Assembly (NCBI GenBank): GCA_013396655.1
Contig: WBMV01007512.1
Span: forward strand, 68,765 to 132,764
Direction of reading: 5' to 3'
Source: Campylorhamphus procurvoides
Lineage: Eukaryota; Chordata; Aves; Passeriformes; Dendrocolaptidae
Length of the DNA stretch: 64,000 nt
The notes under the pieces were generated by a model that was not told where the DNA came from, searched no databases, and was given only the letters and a program-made list of their open reading frames with translations. A program made the position numbers and the translations under genes. Of the stretch, positions 31,911 to 44,700 are shown piece by piece (the stretch's first letter is position 1; each line of letters opens with the position of its first letter).

Positions 31911-32112
31911 ATGGCTGCGGGGCCGTGAGGAGGCGGCTCAGGCCATGGCGGGCTCGGGGGCGTGAGGGGAGCGAGGGGTGTGAGGAGTGTGAGGGGAGTG
32001 AGGGGCCGGGGCCTGAGGGGTGTGAGGGGCCGGGCCGGGGCTGCGGCCTCAGGGGCGTGAGGGGAGCTCCATGTCGGCCCCGTCCTGCGGGAAATATGAT
32101 CAGCGCCCCTGA
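31911..32112 (+). promoter_or_regulatory. Three upstream ORFs in the SMCR8 leader
   Basis: ATGs at 31911 (5 codons, stop 31926-31928), 31945 (6 codons, stop 31963-31965) and 32071 (13 codons, stop 32110-32112). The last is out of frame with SMCR8 and overlaps its start by 17 nt. They apply if the transcript begins upstream of 31911; the TSS is not visible. Confidence 0.55.
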
Positions 32113-35100
32113 CGTGGTGGCCTTCACCCGGGAGGAGGAGCTGGAGGATGATCTGTACCGCGAGCCGCCCCTGCCCGAGGAGTACTCGGTGCCTCTGTTC
32201 CCCTTCGCCGGCCAGGGCGCCAACCCCTGGGCCAAGGTCGCCGGCTCCAAGTTCACCCGGGACTTCATCCTCATCTCCGAGTTCTCGGAGCAGGTGGGGC
32301 CCCAGCCCCTGCTGACCATCCCGGATGATGCCAAGGTGTCGGGCACCTTCGACCTCAATTACTTCTCCCTGCGGATCATGTCTGTGGATTACCAGGCATC
32401 CTTCGTGGGGCACCCCCCGGGCTCTGCTTACCCGAAGCTGAACTTCGTGGAGGACTCCAAGGTGGTGCTGGGGGACTCCAAGGAAGGGGCCTTCGCCTAC
32501 GTGCACCACCTGACCCTGTATGACCTGGAAGCCAGGGGCTTCGTGAGGCCCTTCTGCATGGCCTACATCTCTGCTGACGAGCACAAAATCATGCAGCAGT
32601 TTCAGGAGCTCTCCGCCGAGTTCTCCAAAGCCTCTGAATGCCTCAAGACGGGGAACCGGAAAGCCTTTGCCAACGAGCTGGAAAAGAAACTGAAAGATCT
32701 CGACTACACCAGGACTGTCCTGCACAACGAGACCGAGGTGCAGAAGAAAGCCAATGACAAGGGCTATTACACGACCCAGGCCATCGAGAAGGCCAACGAG
32801 CTGGCCAGTGTGGAAAAGTTGATCATCGAGCACCAAGACCTGCTGAGACAGATCCGGTCCTACCCCTACAGGAAGCTGAAGGAGTCTGAGTTCCACCCCT
32901 ATGAGCCGGAGTGTGCACTGGACCGGGCTGACCCGGGCTGTGATCAGCACCCAGCTCCCTCTGACCCTGCAGAGCCTGGTGAAACACACCTGTACACCCA
33001 CATCCCATCCTACACCCCCAAGCTCATCAAAGCCAAATCTGCCAAGTGCTTTGACAAGAAGCTGAAGACGCTGGAGGAGCTCTGTGATGTTTATTTTTTC
33101 ACACAAACCCTTGATCAGTTGCACCATATCGAGAGGACTTTTCGAGGTGACGTGTGTTACCTCCTGACAGAGCAGATCAGCAGGGCACTCCTGAAGCAGC
33201 AGAGTGTCACCAACTTCCTCTTTGAGGACGTGTCTTTTCTGGATGAAAAGCCTCCTGAAAAACAGTACAGAGGCTGCCAGGGGCTCGACCAAGATGCCAT
33301 GGATGGGAAGTGTTTGGAAGAGTCCCTCACTCCTAAAGTGGTCATCAGCCTGGGCTCCTACAAGTCCAGCGTGGAGTGTGTGCCCATCAAGATGGAGCAG
33401 GAGATGGAGGACTCTGAAGAACCCAAAATGTCCGAGTCCGTGACATCCGAGCCCCAGGAGAACCTGGACTATCTGGATGCAGATATCAAAGGCAGCATCA
33501 GCAGCGGGGAGAGCATCGAGGTGCTGGGGACGGAGAAGTCGGGGTCGGGGCTGACGAAGTCGGAGAGCCAGGCCAGCCTGCCCGTCATCCCCAGCCCCCA
33601 GGCGGGCCGGAGCAAGGTGGGCAGCCGGCGCACGGTCAGCGAGGACAGCATCGAGGTGCTCAGCACCTGTCCCTCCGAGTCCCTCATCCCGGAGGATTTC
33701 AAGGCGAGCTACCCAAGTGCCATTAACGAGGAGCCCTACGTGGACAACGACGACGAGCGTGGCCTTCGCTTTGCCCCCAGGCTGAGCGCGGGCGTTGCCG
33801 ATGAGCAGGACGACATCTCGAAGCAGGAGAGCTTAGTACAGGTGGACGCTGCCTGTTGCATCGGGAAGGAGAGCCCCAACTTCCTGGAGCCCCTGCCCGA
33901 GCTGGGGCAGAAGCTGTGCGAGGAGGACGGCGTGGTGCGGATCCCACCGCAGCCGTACCGGCCGGCCGAGCAGGGGCTGCGCGGGGGCTTCCCCTCCCAC
34001 GACGGTGTCCCGGGGGGGCTCCTGCCCTACGAGCTCGACTCACGCTACCTGTCGGGCAGCAGGGAGGTCAGCAAGAGCAGCCTGGACGAGTGCTCGGACT
34101 CCACGAGCTACATCAGCAGCGCCGCCTCCACGTGCTCCGACAGGACCCCTTCTCCCGCCCACCCCGCCTGCCAGGCCACGGAGAGGCACAGGAAGAGGGC
34201 CGGGCAGAACGCGCTGCGGTTCATCCGGCAGTACCCCTTTGCCCACCCCGCCATCTACTCCCTGCTCAGCGGGAGGACCCTGGTCGTGCTGGGGGAGGAC
34301 GAGGCCATGGTCAAGAAGCTGGTGACGGCCCTTTCCATCTTCGTGCCGAACTGCGGCGTGTACGCCAAGCCCGTGAAGCACTGGGTCACCTCCCCTCTGC
34401 ACCTGGTGGATTTCCAGAAGTGGAAGTTGATCGGACTCCAGAGGTAAATCCAAGGATCTGTTTGCTTTAGTGGTGTTAAGCTGTGTGGTAAGAACTTCAT
34501 CTCAGAGGGGAAGGGGTGTGCAGGGGATGTCTCTAATAACCTGCACGGCTGCCACAAATTTCTGCTTTTGGGACTTATTTTGGAAAAGGGGTAGATTTGT
34601 CTCTCTACGTCCGGCCTCACTTGAGAGTTAATGTTTAAAACATCTGCTGGGTGTTTGCTGTTGGCCTCAAGTGAGTTATTTGGCCAGGAGGTTTCCTTCT
34701 GGTTTAGGTCTTTGCCTGGCAAAGTGGAGAACAAACACTTGAGTCCTGCTGGGTTCCTGCATGATCTGATACAAATATTCCTGGAGTCCCTTGTGGGCTT
34801 CCCATCTCCTGCTGGAACTCTTCTGATGTTTCTAGTCGGAATTTTGGGATTTAAATGGTGTTTTGCTGTGTGGGAGGGCTTTTCCTTGTGGATCCTAACA
34901 AAGAGGTGCAGAGATCTCTAGCTCAGAAATTGGAGTGCAGCACCTTGGGCTGTGGTGGTGAGAAAAAAAGGCCCTTGGAGCTGTGCAGGTGCAGTGTTGG
35001 GATTATAGGAAACCTCTGCTTGGGGTGAGGACCATCCCAAAAATAAACACCTCTTCCCAACACCCAGTCCTGAAATGTGACTTCACAGCTCCTCTTAGCA

Positions 35101-36901
35101 AACAGAGATTGCCCAGCTCGAGATTCCAGCCCTGCCTTTGCTCATCTTATGAAAAGGATTTTTTTGTGTCTTAGCAGGACGTGTTTGGGTGCAGGTGTGA
35201 CAGGGAATGGCCACTGGTGTCACCAGTATGGAAAACATGAGTCAGAGTGGCAGCCCAGTGCTCAGAGCTGGGCTGGAGTAGCTCCTGGAATAATGTTCCT
35301 GAGCAGAGTGGAACTTGGAACACAGAAATGTGCTTTCTGGGCTGCAGAGTATTGTATTGCTGGGGGTTGTGGATGGTGAAATTCCCCAAAACTACGAGTT
35401 TACCCTCATTTCTCTGCTCATGAGGCAGGATGACAGCTCTGCAACAGCTGCTCACAAGCTCTCTGTCTGTCAGTGAGGTTTTAAAAAGCCCCAAGTGTTT
35501 ACTCGTTGCTCAATGTTTGTGGTTAGCTGCAATTTTTATAAACAGAAATCTCTTTTTAAGAACTGTCTGTAACATGTGTCAGTCTTTCAGCTCTCCTCCG
35601 TGGAATGTTAATTAAGCGTTGGGTTTAATGTGGGTGCTCTCAGCAAACCATTTGTATGAGGGCTCTGGGAAGGAACTTACAGACTAAATTATTTATTCTG
35701 GGAAGGATCCTGCATCTCCTAAGGCCAGGTGTTGCCTGGGCACGGGGGCAGCCCTTACACCAGTTGGGGCTCCCAGTTTGAGGCTGGGAGCTGTGTCTCA
35801 GCCCAGCGACTGTCACCACAGAGACAGCAAATGGAGGAGCTGAAGGGTTTGTGTAGGCTCGTGATTTGCATTTAAATAACAGTAGGCTAAGCTTGGTGGG
35901 TAATGGTGTGTTGTGAGCGTGCTGTGGGTTTGCACCTGAGTGACAAATGGCTGGGCTCAGCCAGGGAATATTGTGGTTTAAGGATGGGTCTCTCTTCTAA
36001 AGGAAAGGCAGAAGGTTTCACTCCACTCAGAGCTTTGACCACCTCAGAGCAGCAACATCCCAAAATGATATGGGGGAAAGAGGAACTCATGGAAATGAGG
36101 GGCTGGTTTGGGTTTCTGAGTTCCTGTTGTCACTTCCAGAAACTTCCAGCTGCTTCAAGGTTTGTGTCTGTTCACCAGAAATGTCTTATCACTCCCTGTC
36201 TGTGTTGCTGAGGGAGGAAGCAGATCTTAAACATGGTGGCTTATGCAGTAGCACACACATGGTGTGGATCAGGGCACATGGGGACCAGGGATTGGGGTTT
36301 CTTTGGGATCTGGCAGGACGGAGAGGCAATTTGTGGCTTCTCTTCCATGCCCTAGAGGGAAGGTACGGGGGGTACAGTGCACAGACACAGCCTGCTGCTT
36401 AAACCATCACTCCCCTCCAGCTGTGACCTGTCCCCTTGCCGTTCCAGGACGGTGTCCCCTGCAGGGGTGAACGTGCTGCACGCCCTGAGCCGGTACAGCC
36501 GGTACCTGAGCATCCTGGACGCCGACAGCAAGACTCTGCGCTGCCCCCTCTACAAGGGCACCGTGGTGGCCCGGCTGGCCGACCACCGCACCCAGATCAA
36601 GCGGGGCAGCACCTACTACATGCACGTCCAAAGTATCCTCACCCAGCTCTGCTCTAAAGCCTTCCTCTTCACCTTCTGCCACCATTTGCACCTTCCCATC
36701 AGTGAAAGGGAACCGGAGGAGTCCGTCGTGAACCGCAGGATGAACTTCCTGAAGCTTCAGCTGGGCCTCGCCAATGAAGATGTCAAAATCGTGCAGTACT
36801 TGGCTGAGCTGCTGAAGCTGCACTACATTCAGGAACCGGGGCAGGGGGGGAACCCCCTGCTCAGATTTGACTACGTTCCCAGCTTTTTGTACAAAATCTA
36901 G
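32096..36901 (+). CDS. SMCR8: SMCR8, DENN-domain subunit of the C9orf72 complex
   Basis: Two coding exons, 32096-34443 and 36448-36901, encode 933 aa (937 in human). SMCR8 pairs with C9orf72 and WDR41 in a lysosome-associated complex with small-GTPase GAP activity that regulates autophagy and mTORC1. The N-terminus MISAPDVVAFTREEE sets the start; the frame upstream is open to 31925 but does not resemble SMCR8. The longin/uDENN part follows (FSEQVGPQPLLTIP, FDLNYFSLRIMSVDYQASF). A Ser/acidic disordered middle carries GSISSGESIEVLGTEKS and SEDSIEVLSTCPSE. The distal DENN part (FIRQYPFAHPAIYSLLSGRT, VKHW) continues into exon 2 (HALSRYSRY, KRGSTYY) and ends LRFDYVPSFLYKI. The exon 2 acceptor gives one extra residue (RTVSPAG) compared with my recollection of human (RVASPAG). 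Confidence 0.96.
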
Positions 36902-39900
36902 CCTTGCACAGGCCGTGTGCTCGGGGTCTGACAGAGCTCATCCGTGCTTGACATCGCCGCTCTCTGCCGTAGCTCTCACACGCCGGGAAGGGGCCGAGGT
37001 GTTTGTGTTTCTGCCCCACAGAAATCCCTGTCTGTGGGAGCAGATTCCTGGGTGTTCCCCGGAGCCAAGAACATACACGTTCCATCCCATAAACCATCGG
37101 GCACTCTGTAAATGTTAGAAGGGGCACTGTTAACTTTGAGAGTGGATCCTGGCGGCATCCCGGGGGGATTATGGCATGGAGAGAGGGGGGCTGTCTTGGG
37201 GATCGATACTTAACTAGTGTGCAGCCCCCAAAATAACACAGTGCTCTGCACGCTTCTGCCAGAACCCCGAGCGCTGTTGGTCCCTTCTGTGGAGCCAGAG
37301 CAGAGACCAGAGGGCAGATGTAAAGGCCACGTGAAGTTTTTAATGCACTGTTGTGACATGTGAGTGTAGCTTGGAGCTCCCTGGCAGGGTGGCAGCTCGC
37401 AGGTACCTGTCTGGGCCCAGCCGTGCAGATGGTGTCCCCTTCCTGCATTTTCTGAGTTTCCTGGCACTTCCCAGGACAGGTTGTCCCTGGGTGGGTGGGA
37501 AGCACAGTGGAGGCACATGTGCTTCTCTCCAGGAAGCGTTTGCCAGTTTCTCCCAGCTCTGTTAAAATCAGGAAGGTGGAAGCACTCGCCAACGCTGGTG
37601 GGCCCGAGGTGCCAGCTGCTGTGAATGTAGAGCACTGTGCCTTGTTCATTTGTCATGTCCTGTTTGCTGGGCAACCTCTGAGAAGGCTGGAGGGAGACTG
37701 GGAATCCTCAAAGCGAGTGATGTCAGGGGTGGCTTTTAAAGGAGAGAAGGGAACTGTATGAGGGCAAGTGCCCTCATTTTTAGGTGCTTTTTGTGATGGG
37801 GAAATGATATGATTCAGCTGGAGCTACGCTGTGAGACAGCAGGCTGTTAGCACAGGCTGCCTGGCTGGTGAGGCACTAGTGCTCAGGAGAGATCAGGGAT
37901 GAATGTACTGGATTCAATGTTGTATCTCTAATAGTTTATTTTATTTTTTTGTTGGGGAGTTGACGTTTGTGCTTTGTGGTGAAGCAAGGCTGGCGTTGCT
38001 GCATGCTGCCCTGGCTGAGCCGGTGCCATGTCACAACTACCTCTCCTGGGGCTCCTGGATGGCTCTGGATGGGGCGGAATTCCTGCTCTCTGAGCCTGGA
38101 TACTGAGAACTTTTCCTTCCAAAGCTTCTGTGCCATAAAGGATGTGCCACCAGCGTGGTGACACTCCCAGATTGTTCCTGTCAGTGCCGAAAGCTTTGTG
38201 CCTGGGCACAGCACTTCCCTCACGAGTCTCGTGGGAAATACTGAGCCCAGTCTGCTCTGCCTGGTGCCACGGGGCAGTAGCAGCCCCTGTGGTACTTCTG
38301 AGCCAGAAAAGCCTTGCTAGGAAAGATAATCTTGGTTTTATTACTTTTTAACACTGAATGAGAACAGCTGAGATCATACAAGAGCTGATGTGTTGTTTTG
38401 TTTTGTTGTTTCTTTTAAATCTCTGTTTATGGTGACAATGTGAGGCAGCAATGGAGATCAATGTGATCTTTCTTCTGAGCCTGGGAAGTTTCTGTGTACA
38501 GTCTGGGATACCCTGGTGTGGCTTAGACCTCACTGAGACTTGCTGTGAGACCTGCACTGCTCTGAAACCCACATCCCAAAGGCAGGGGGGCTCCCTGGGG
38601 AAGTGGTAGTCTGGTATCAGCATCTGCACCTCAAAATCACTGTTGCCTCTTTCTCTCCCCTGGAAAGGGCTCTCTGGGGTGCAAACCAGCAATGCAGAAA
38701 GGCTGTTTTTAAGGTTAATGCTGTTTCTGGTGGCTCAGTTGAGCCAGTTGAGCTTGTGGTACTCTCCAGAGGGATTTCCTGGGTCAGGGATGGTTTGTGA
38801 TGGCATTTTGAGGTCGCAGTTGGAAGCAGTGTGGTATGGCCTTTGCTGAAGGTGAGCTGTGTGTCTCTCTGAGGCTGCTCACCTTTAAAGCATGTTTAAA
38901 CCGCCCTCTGTCCTACCTGTGCCCTCCTGTCACATGTGAACTGGGTCTGCTGGTGAAAGGCCTCTGTGTCCCTCAAATTGTCTGCTTCCTGAAGTGACTC
39001 GAGGTGTCCCCTGGATGATTCATGTGCACCCAAACTCCCACACCAAAGCTGAGGTGAGATTCCCTGGGGGAAGAGCCATCTCCATAAATGAGTAATGCAG
39101 GTGACACCAGGCAGATGGAAGCTCCCAGCGCCCTGCTCTGGAGTTATGCTCACAACAGGAACTTGTTTCCTGCTGAAAAACAACCTGGTGCTGTTTGGGT
39201 TTGAGGAGGGAGGGATGAACTTTTTTCCTGCTGACTCACTCATGTCTTCCTCCAGGCTGACAGTGCTGAGCAGGAGGGGTGATTAGTGGTGGCTCATCTC
39301 TTAGTCACAGTGGTCTCGACCTCTGGTGTTCAGCTGTACTCATAAATTGATAAATAACTCACTTCTCATCGCTCCCTCTGTCAAACCTGTAGTATCTGAT
39401 TTTCAAGGCTGTGTTGAGCAATACTTGCACTACCACCTGTCTGACCTGCTTCACCTCTGCCCACAAAGCAGCTCTGATTTGGGAGGATGCCCCGGGGGCT
39501 TGGCTGCGGCATCACCCCATTCCAAACAGAGCTCAGTGGTTATCTGCAACTTGGAGCTGTGGGAAAACATGCCCTGGAGTGCTTGTTCTCCTCTTGGCAG
39601 TGTAACCCCTGAGCTTGGACTGGAAAAGTGGGAGTTACACCGGGCTGTGGCACCTCTGTGCAGCCAGAGCCCAGCCTGCCCTCGCTGCTTGTGGTGGCAG
39701 AAATTGGGGGATTCTGAGCACAGCTGGTGTTGAGGAGCTGAATTCCTCTTTCCTCAGTAATTTCTGTCTCTGACCTTCTGCTCCTGTACAGTACAGATCC
39801 CAATATCGGCACTTTAGGACTTTTCCCCATCTCGCTGTGGTACCTCACCCGTTTCTGGTGTTCACAAACTTACAAGCAGTCACAACCTTTGCACTGACAG

Positions 39901-41170
39901 CTCCCGCCATGAGTCCCGGCACGTGTGTCGTCGGCTTGCCCGAGCCATCCTTCCACCAGGGGCAGGGCGAGCTCCTGGCAGTGGCAGTGCCATCCTCACC
40001 AGCCTTGCAGCTGCCAGAGCCAGCGGTGCCCTGCATGGCCGTCTCCTGCTTCCGTGAGTGCTGCCAGCCCAGCATGTCCCCGCCTCCCGCACGGCTCCCT
40101 CCTCGCCGCCAGGGAGAGGAGGTGTTAAACCTGACCGAGAATTCATCAGAGCACAAGTTCCCCCTGGGCGGGAGGAAGGGCTCCCGGTTCCCACTCCTCT
40201 GCTGCCAGTGCTGCTCCTGCCGGCCCCTGCTCTGCTCTCCACTAACCTGCCGCTTCCAGCTGCCCCAGGAGGCTCAGCCATAGCTGTAGGTGATCTTAAC
40301 CCTACACAGGTCTCATTTCTCAGAGAACAGTGCTCAGATTTCCTTTCATCCGGTAGCAATCCCTTCAGGGCAGCTCCGAAGCCGCCTTGCCTTGGTAGGG
40401 AGGAGCTGCCTGTACTCTAGCAATATTCACCGTGTTGGGAGGGGTGGGAGAGGCACTCCAGGGGTGGGAGCCGATGGCTGCTGCCCTCAGGCCAGTTCTT
40501 TGGTTTTCATTGAGTGTGCCCCGTCTGGTGGTGGGTGAAACCCCACACTGCGGATTCCGGGAGCTGGGCAGGACCCCGGACAGCAGCAGCACTGGGAGAA
40601 GGCTCCTGTAACAGGGTGTGTTGGGAATTCAGGGAGCTGCCCAGGCTGCAGGAGAACACCTGCCCCAGAGCACAATGTCAGAGCCCCAGATTGCACCCCG
40701 TGCCAGAGGGGCCACAAACCTGCTGCTCCCGGAGATGGGTTTAATTGGAAGGCAGAACAGGGTACCTGGTCCTGCTGCTGGGCTCAGGGCTGCCAGGAGG
40801 CTGTGATGAATTCTCATCTTATTTTAAAGCACTGTATCCTATTCCTGCATGTGGAGTTCCGTGTGTGTGCCTGTGCGTGCCGAATGCTTGCGTCAGTAGT
40901 TAGAGCGAGTGTGAGCGGGAGAAATCCAAGCATGTCTTAGTGTCGTGCTGTAAGTGTTACTGCACAAGAGTTTAACAGATGTTAATAACACCAAATGACT
41001 AGTCTGAGAAATGTACTTTTAAAAAAAAATTATTTATTTGGGTTCAGATATTTTTGAAATACAAAACAAAAAAAAATTGGTCGTATTTTTTAAAGCTTAT
41101 AATTCTTGTCATATATTGTGGTTAAATTCTTAATTTTACCGTGCTTATTAAAAAATGGTTCAACCTTTGT
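36902..41170 (+). other. SMCR8: SMCR8 long 3' untranslated region
   Basis: About 4.2 kb with no conserved reading frame between the SMCR8 stop and an AT-rich end with a candidate poly(A) signal ATTAAA (41147-41152) followed by GT-rich sequence. AU-rich motifs occur near 41030-41100. Its extent is inferred; an earlier poly(A) site is possible. Confidence 0.5.
41033..41038 (-). terminator. SHMT1: Candidate SHMT1 poly(A) signal AATAAA (minus strand)
   Basis: TTTATT on the plus strand, about 690 nt beyond the SHMT1 stop. I found no closer canonical signal on the minus strand. It lies inside the predicted SMCR8 3'UTR. Confidence 0.45.
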
Positions 41171-41725
41171 GCTCAGAGGTTTGAGAAAATGCCAAAGGCT
41201 CTGGCTAGGATGGGATGGTGACATTAGGGACAAGGGCTGGCCTTGTGAGAGCCTGCAGAGGAGGTGGGAAGGCACGTAGGATAAATAGCAATCCTTGAGG
41301 CTGAAACTAGGGGGGCTTTTAGTGGCTGTGAGGTCTCTTGTGCAGCTGGACCCTCATCCCTCCCACTGCTGTGGGCAAAGTGTCCAGGGAATGTGGACAG
41401 ACCGGCCCAAACCTCATCTGCTGCTCCCACAGCCAGCAGGAGCTGGTGGCCCCTGGCTGTGAGGTGAGGGGGACATGGTGCTCGGTGCCAGTGGTGACAC
41501 TGAGTGGTGAAGGGCTGGTGTCCCCACGGGGGCTGTGCTGAGGGGGTCCCTGTGCCCCACACGGGAGGGGAGAGGGCAGGGAGAGCTAAAGGATGATCCA
41601 CTGCAGCAATTCCAGCAGGGAGGTGCTGGGAGAAGGCACTGGGGTGTTGGTCTCAGGCTGGGGTGTGAGCGTGCCGTGATTCCCGGTACTCCCGATGTTC
41701 CGGGAGCAGAGCACGGTGTCTCCCC

Positions 41726-44700
41726 CTACAGGACAGGCAGCCCTGGGAGCGGGAAGGTGGCTGCGAAGGCTTCCACCTCTTCCTTCAGTGCCTTCAGCTC
41801 CCCACGGTATTTCTCTTCCTCCAGTTTCTCCTTGAATTCCTTCAGTGTGGCCTTGGGGCTCATGTCCTTCTGCACGCGCAGTGTCAGCTCGATCCCTGCC
41901 AGGGTGGGAGATGCCTTGGTCAGCCCTCGGAGCTGCTGCATCCCATGGCTCCCCCAGCCCTGCTGCTGCCTGGGATACAGCCCTGCTCCCTCCCTCCCTT
42001 GTGAGGAACTTGCTGCCCTGGGAAACCAGTGTGGGATCCCCAGGACAACTGGGACTAGACTGTGAGCTACAGGCTTCCCCCCACTGCCTGTGCAGTGGGA
42101 AGGGCTTGGCCAGTCCCAGCTGTGGCCAGATGTCCTCTCCCACATCCAGATGTGCAGGGAGGATGGTTGTGCCCCACTTGTGGGTGTGATCCCTTGTCAG
42201 GGGTGGGAAAGGGTGCAGCTTGGCCCCGGCTGCTGCTGGAGCCGAGCCCTGGCTCACCTCTGTGGATGTACTGAGCCACCTTGCGGAAATCGTCCTGCCG
42301 GAAGCCGCGGGAGGTGAGTGCCGGTGTCCCGAGCCGGAGCCCGCTGGGCCGCAGGGCGCTGACATCACCTGCACCACAACAGGGCACCCCTGACCAAACC
42401 CGGCCTGGTTCCCAGTGCCCCGGGTGGACTGGGAGCTGGGAGCCCTCTGGGAAGCTCTGCACAGGCCACGGGAGATCCCCAGCATGCGGGGCAGGACACG
42501 GCAGAGCTTGTGGGATTGCTCACCAGGGCAGGTGTTCTTGTTGCAGGCAATGGAGCAGATCTCCAGCACCCTCTCAGCCCGGCTGCCGTCCGTGCCTCTG
42601 TTGCGCAGGTCCACGAGGATCAGGTGGTTGTCAGAGCCCCCTGCAAGGAGAGGGGTTTGGTGGGGATGGGGGGTCAGGGAAATGCTGCTCCCACAGGGAA
42701 GCTCAGCTAAGAGCCTTGGGATTGCATCAGAGCCTGCCCCCGGTGTGGAGGGCTAAGGGGGGGCCTGCCCTTGGGAATTGGGGCTGCTTCAGAACAGATT
42801 TGTGCATGTCCCAAGGAACTGTGTCAGCCCCTTGTGCCCTCCTGAGCTGTTCAGCCTCATCCCGCTGCCGAGACCCCTCCTCACCTGTGACGATGTCGTA
42901 ACCCATCTCCATCAGTGCCGTGGAGAGCGCCTTGCAGTTGGCCACCACCTGCTGCTGGTAGGCCTTGAACTCGGGTGTCATGGCCTGGCGCAGCGCCACG
43001 GCGATCCCTGCGGAGGGAGGAGGCTGGGCTGAGGCTCTGGGGGGCTCCCACCAGCACAGCTGGCAGGGATGTGTGGCACTGCCAGCAGAAGTCATCCTGG
43101 AAGCTGAGCAAACTCATGGACTGTCCCTTCCTTTCCCATAACCAGGCTGGCAGCATCACCATGAGCCAAAACACAGGATGGACAAACCAAGCAACTCCTT
43201 GGGCACTGCTGGATCACCCAGCTGCCCTTTGCCACAGAATCTGCAGGCTGTGGGCCCTGTGGGGCAGTTGGAGCCCCCTGTGCTGCTGCTGGGGGTCAGA
43301 GCCCTGCCAGGACACCTTTGCCAATGCCCTTTGCCATGCAGGAGCTGGCTGCCTACCTGCAATGGCGTGGTTATGTGGGCCTCCCTGCAGCCCTGGGAAC
43401 ACTGCCTGGTTGATGAGGCTCTCCAGGTTGTAGGGTGTCTCCTTGCCTGTCTTGGGGTCCACACTGCGGGTGCCTGCGGGAGGGGAGGGCAGGGTCACTC
43501 ACGAGGCAGCACAGCTGTCCTACTCCCTCCCATGAGCTGCTTTCACCCCCTGGCCACTCAGAGCAGGGATGGTGGCCGTTCCTCTTCAAAACTGCACCAG
43601 GGTTGGCCAAGGGAAGCTCCCCAGATGCTCCCAGGACCTTCCTGCCCTCCCTCCTTCCCATCTACAGCAGGAAGGAGCATTAACTTGCAGCCCCCCAGCC
43701 GGGTCGGGCACCTTTGCGGTAGAAGATCATGCCGGCCCTGCAGCCCCGCAGGGTCTTGTGGGTGGTGGTGGAGACGATGTCGCAGTGGTCGAAGGGTGAG
43801 GGCACCACGCCAGCAGCCACCAGCCCGCTGATGTGGGCCATGTCTGCCATCAGGTAGGCGCTGTTGGCGTCGGCGATCCGGCGCATGCGGGCGTAGTCCA
43901 GGTTGCGGGAGTAGCAGCTGACACCTGTGGGGACATTGGGACAAGGAGGGGATGGGAGCAGGTGCACCAGGACCCTGTGACAGCCCCAGATCCAGCACCC
44001 GGTGTGGATGTATTGGAGGTCTCCTGGCACTGCAGCACCCATGGGATTACCGGGGTGCTACTGGCTTCAGGGAGCCATCCCCAGCCAGGTGTGCCACCAA
44101 GGAAGTTGGTACAGGTGTGATCCTTACCTGCGATGATCAGCTTGGGGTGGAAGAGCCGGGCGTTCTCCTCCAGCTGGTCATAGTCAATGTAACCAGTCTT
44201 GGGGTTGACCTGGGAGAGGAAGAGGAGGGTTCAGCCACCTTGGTGTGGTGATGACCAGCTACAGTGCTGTCCTGCAGGACAGGGTGCTGGGAGCCTGATG
44301 CCAGTGCTTTTAAGAGGCACCACCACCAAAAGCAACCACATCCTGGCTCAGCTGGAGCAGCTCCCTATACCTTGTAGGGCATGGACTCAAAGAAGACAGA
44401 GGTGGCAGAGATCTTCTTCTTGTCTGTCATGAACCCGTGGGTGAGGTGGCCTCCATCGGGCAGGTCCAGCCCCATGATCCTGCCATGGGGCTCCACCAGG
44501 GCCGTGTACACCGCAAAGTTTGCGGGTGACCCTGCAGTGAGAACACCCCGGGGGGCTGTGAGTGCTGGGGCTCACAGAGACAAGGGCGACTGTCCTGGCT
44601 CTCCTGAGCACCCCCTTACCTGAGTAGGGCTGGACGTTTACACCCCACTTCTGGGGGTCAAGCCGGTAGGCCTGCAGGGCTCGCTTCTGGCACAGGGTTT

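Larger units (their letters stand above)
31034..32070. promoter_or_regulatory. Bidirectional promoter region of TOP3A and SMCR8
   Basis: About 1 kb between the divergent TOP3A and SMCR8 starts, very GC-rich. On the SMCR8-proximal side it contains CTTCCTGGCGG (31866-31876, ETS-like), TCATGTGAC (31896-31904, an M-box type site) and AAGATGGCTGC (31908-31918, YY1-like). It also holds pyrimidine-rich tandem repeats and two N gaps. The TSS positions are not visible. Confidence 0.65.

Noticed and set aside
31637..33292. 551-codon minus-strand open frame opposite SMCR8
   Set aside because: It is the antisense of the GC-rich SMCR8 exon 1 and runs through the N gap; it has no domain features and no splice or promoter context.
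41586..42614. 342-codon minus-strand open frame
   Set aside because: A read-through of SHMT1 introns and UTR in frames other than the enzyme's; the true SHMT1 exons at 41726-41895, 42258-42368 and 42524-42640 explain the region.
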